Source: Phytoactinopolyspora endophytica
GTDB lineage: Bacteria > Actinomycetota > Actinomycetes > Jiangellales > Jiangellaceae
Length of the DNA: 6,302 bases
NCBI RefSeq assembly: GCF_004138495.1
Contig: NZ_ML142851.1
Coordinates: forward strand, 243,208-249,509
Direction: 5' to 3'
Within the stretch, counting starts at the first letter, position 1; each line of letters begins with the position of its first letter. This document shows, piece after piece, positions 6,056 to 6,302 of the stretch. The notes beneath the pieces were generated by a model, which was not told the DNA's origin, did no database searches, and saw only the letters and a program-made list of their open reading frames with translations. Made by a program: the position numbers and the translations under genes.

Positions 6056-6302
6056 GTGACGGTGGCTGAAGGTTTAGAGACAAGAACGATCACTTGGGCG
6101 CGGGGAGCGGAGCCGCTATTGATGATAGCCGCCGGCGCTTTCCTTGTCGGCTATGCCATACCCATTATCTACCCGGGATTGCCCGATGGAGTATCGGCGT
6201 TCTGCGAGTCAGTCGTGTGGCTCACGTGGGGCTTGTTCGCCGTGGATTATGTGGCGCGACTGATACTTGCGCCAAAAAGGTGGAAGTTCGTCCGTGGGAA
6301 CC
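6056..6302 (+). CDS. Ion channel, probable voltage-gated-type potassium channel, N-terminal fragment
   Basis: The first 82 residues of a membrane protein cut by the window edge. After a short soluble N-terminus come a hydrophobic helix (about residues 20-39, PLLMIAAGAFLVGYAIPIIY), a short proline/glycine loop (PGLPDG) and a second helix (about 51-71, ESVVWLTWGLFAVDYVARLIL), followed by a basic stretch (PKRWKFVRGN). The helix ending FAVDYVARL followed by a basic, Trp-containing segment is characteristic of S1-S2 in bacterial six-helix potassium channels; a pore helix with TVGYG-type filter would lie beyond the window. The start is taken as GTG at 6056 because of the upstream AGGGG; GTG at 6062 is an alternative. 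Codon use differs from pyc: about one third of third positions are A or T, and a rare TTA leucine codon occurs at codon 7. Family call is fairly sure, ion selectivity is inferred. Confidence 0.72.
   Translation, partial: MTVAEGLETRTITWARGAEPLLMIAAGAFLVGYAIPIIYPGLPDGVSAFCESVVWLTWGLFAVDYVARLILAPKRWKFVRGN

Noticed and set aside
5884..6093. Minus-strand 69-codon open frame in the gap before the channel gene
   Set aside because: It overlaps the start of the channel gene on the opposite strand, has no good start context and no recognisable motif.

Overview
The window reads as chromosomal DNA from a high-GC Gram-positive bacterium (actinobacterium). Coding regions are strongly GC-rich with G/C at most third codon positions. 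GTG and TTG starts fit best for two genes, and the recognisable proteins resemble actinobacterial families. I cannot name the genus from sequence alone.

Layout. (1) Positions 1-437, plus strand: the C-terminal end of a DHA2-type (EmrB/QacA-like) major facilitator efflux pump, cut by the window edge. (2) Positions 438-557: a short gap between convergent genes holding a long, AT-rich hairpin (465-501), the likely shared transcription stop. (3) Positions 558-3959, minus strand: a complete pyruvate carboxylase (pyc, 1133 aa) that best starts at a TTG codon with a good ribosome binding site. The frame stays open upstream to 4214, so automated callers may place the start too far upstream. (4) Positions 3960-4213: a divergent intergenic region with several small inverted repeats and a candidate promoter for the next gene. 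(5) Positions 4214-5815, plus strand: a complete PhoD-like metallophosphoesterase of 533 aa without an export signal, apparently translated from a leaderless mRNA. (6) Positions 5816-6055: no confident gene. This stretch is less GC-rich, stop-free in the frame shared by its two neighbours, and contains a purine-rich Shine-Dalgarno-like run and a small hairpin. (7) Positions 6056-6302, plus strand: the N-terminal 82 residues of a voltage-gated-type ion (probably potassium) channel, cut by the window edge.

How the genes work together. Pyruvate carboxylase replenishes oxaloacetate for the TCA cycle. I see no pathway link between it and the efflux pump, the phosphatase or the channel. Phosphatase and channel are on the same strand but 240 bp apart, so a shared operon is possible but not shown. 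I see no mobile element, CRISPR array, RNA gene or clear novel multigene system. The points worth a second look are regulatory (hairpin, twin palindromes, leaderless start), the pyc start, and the stop-free gap before the lower-GC channel gene.
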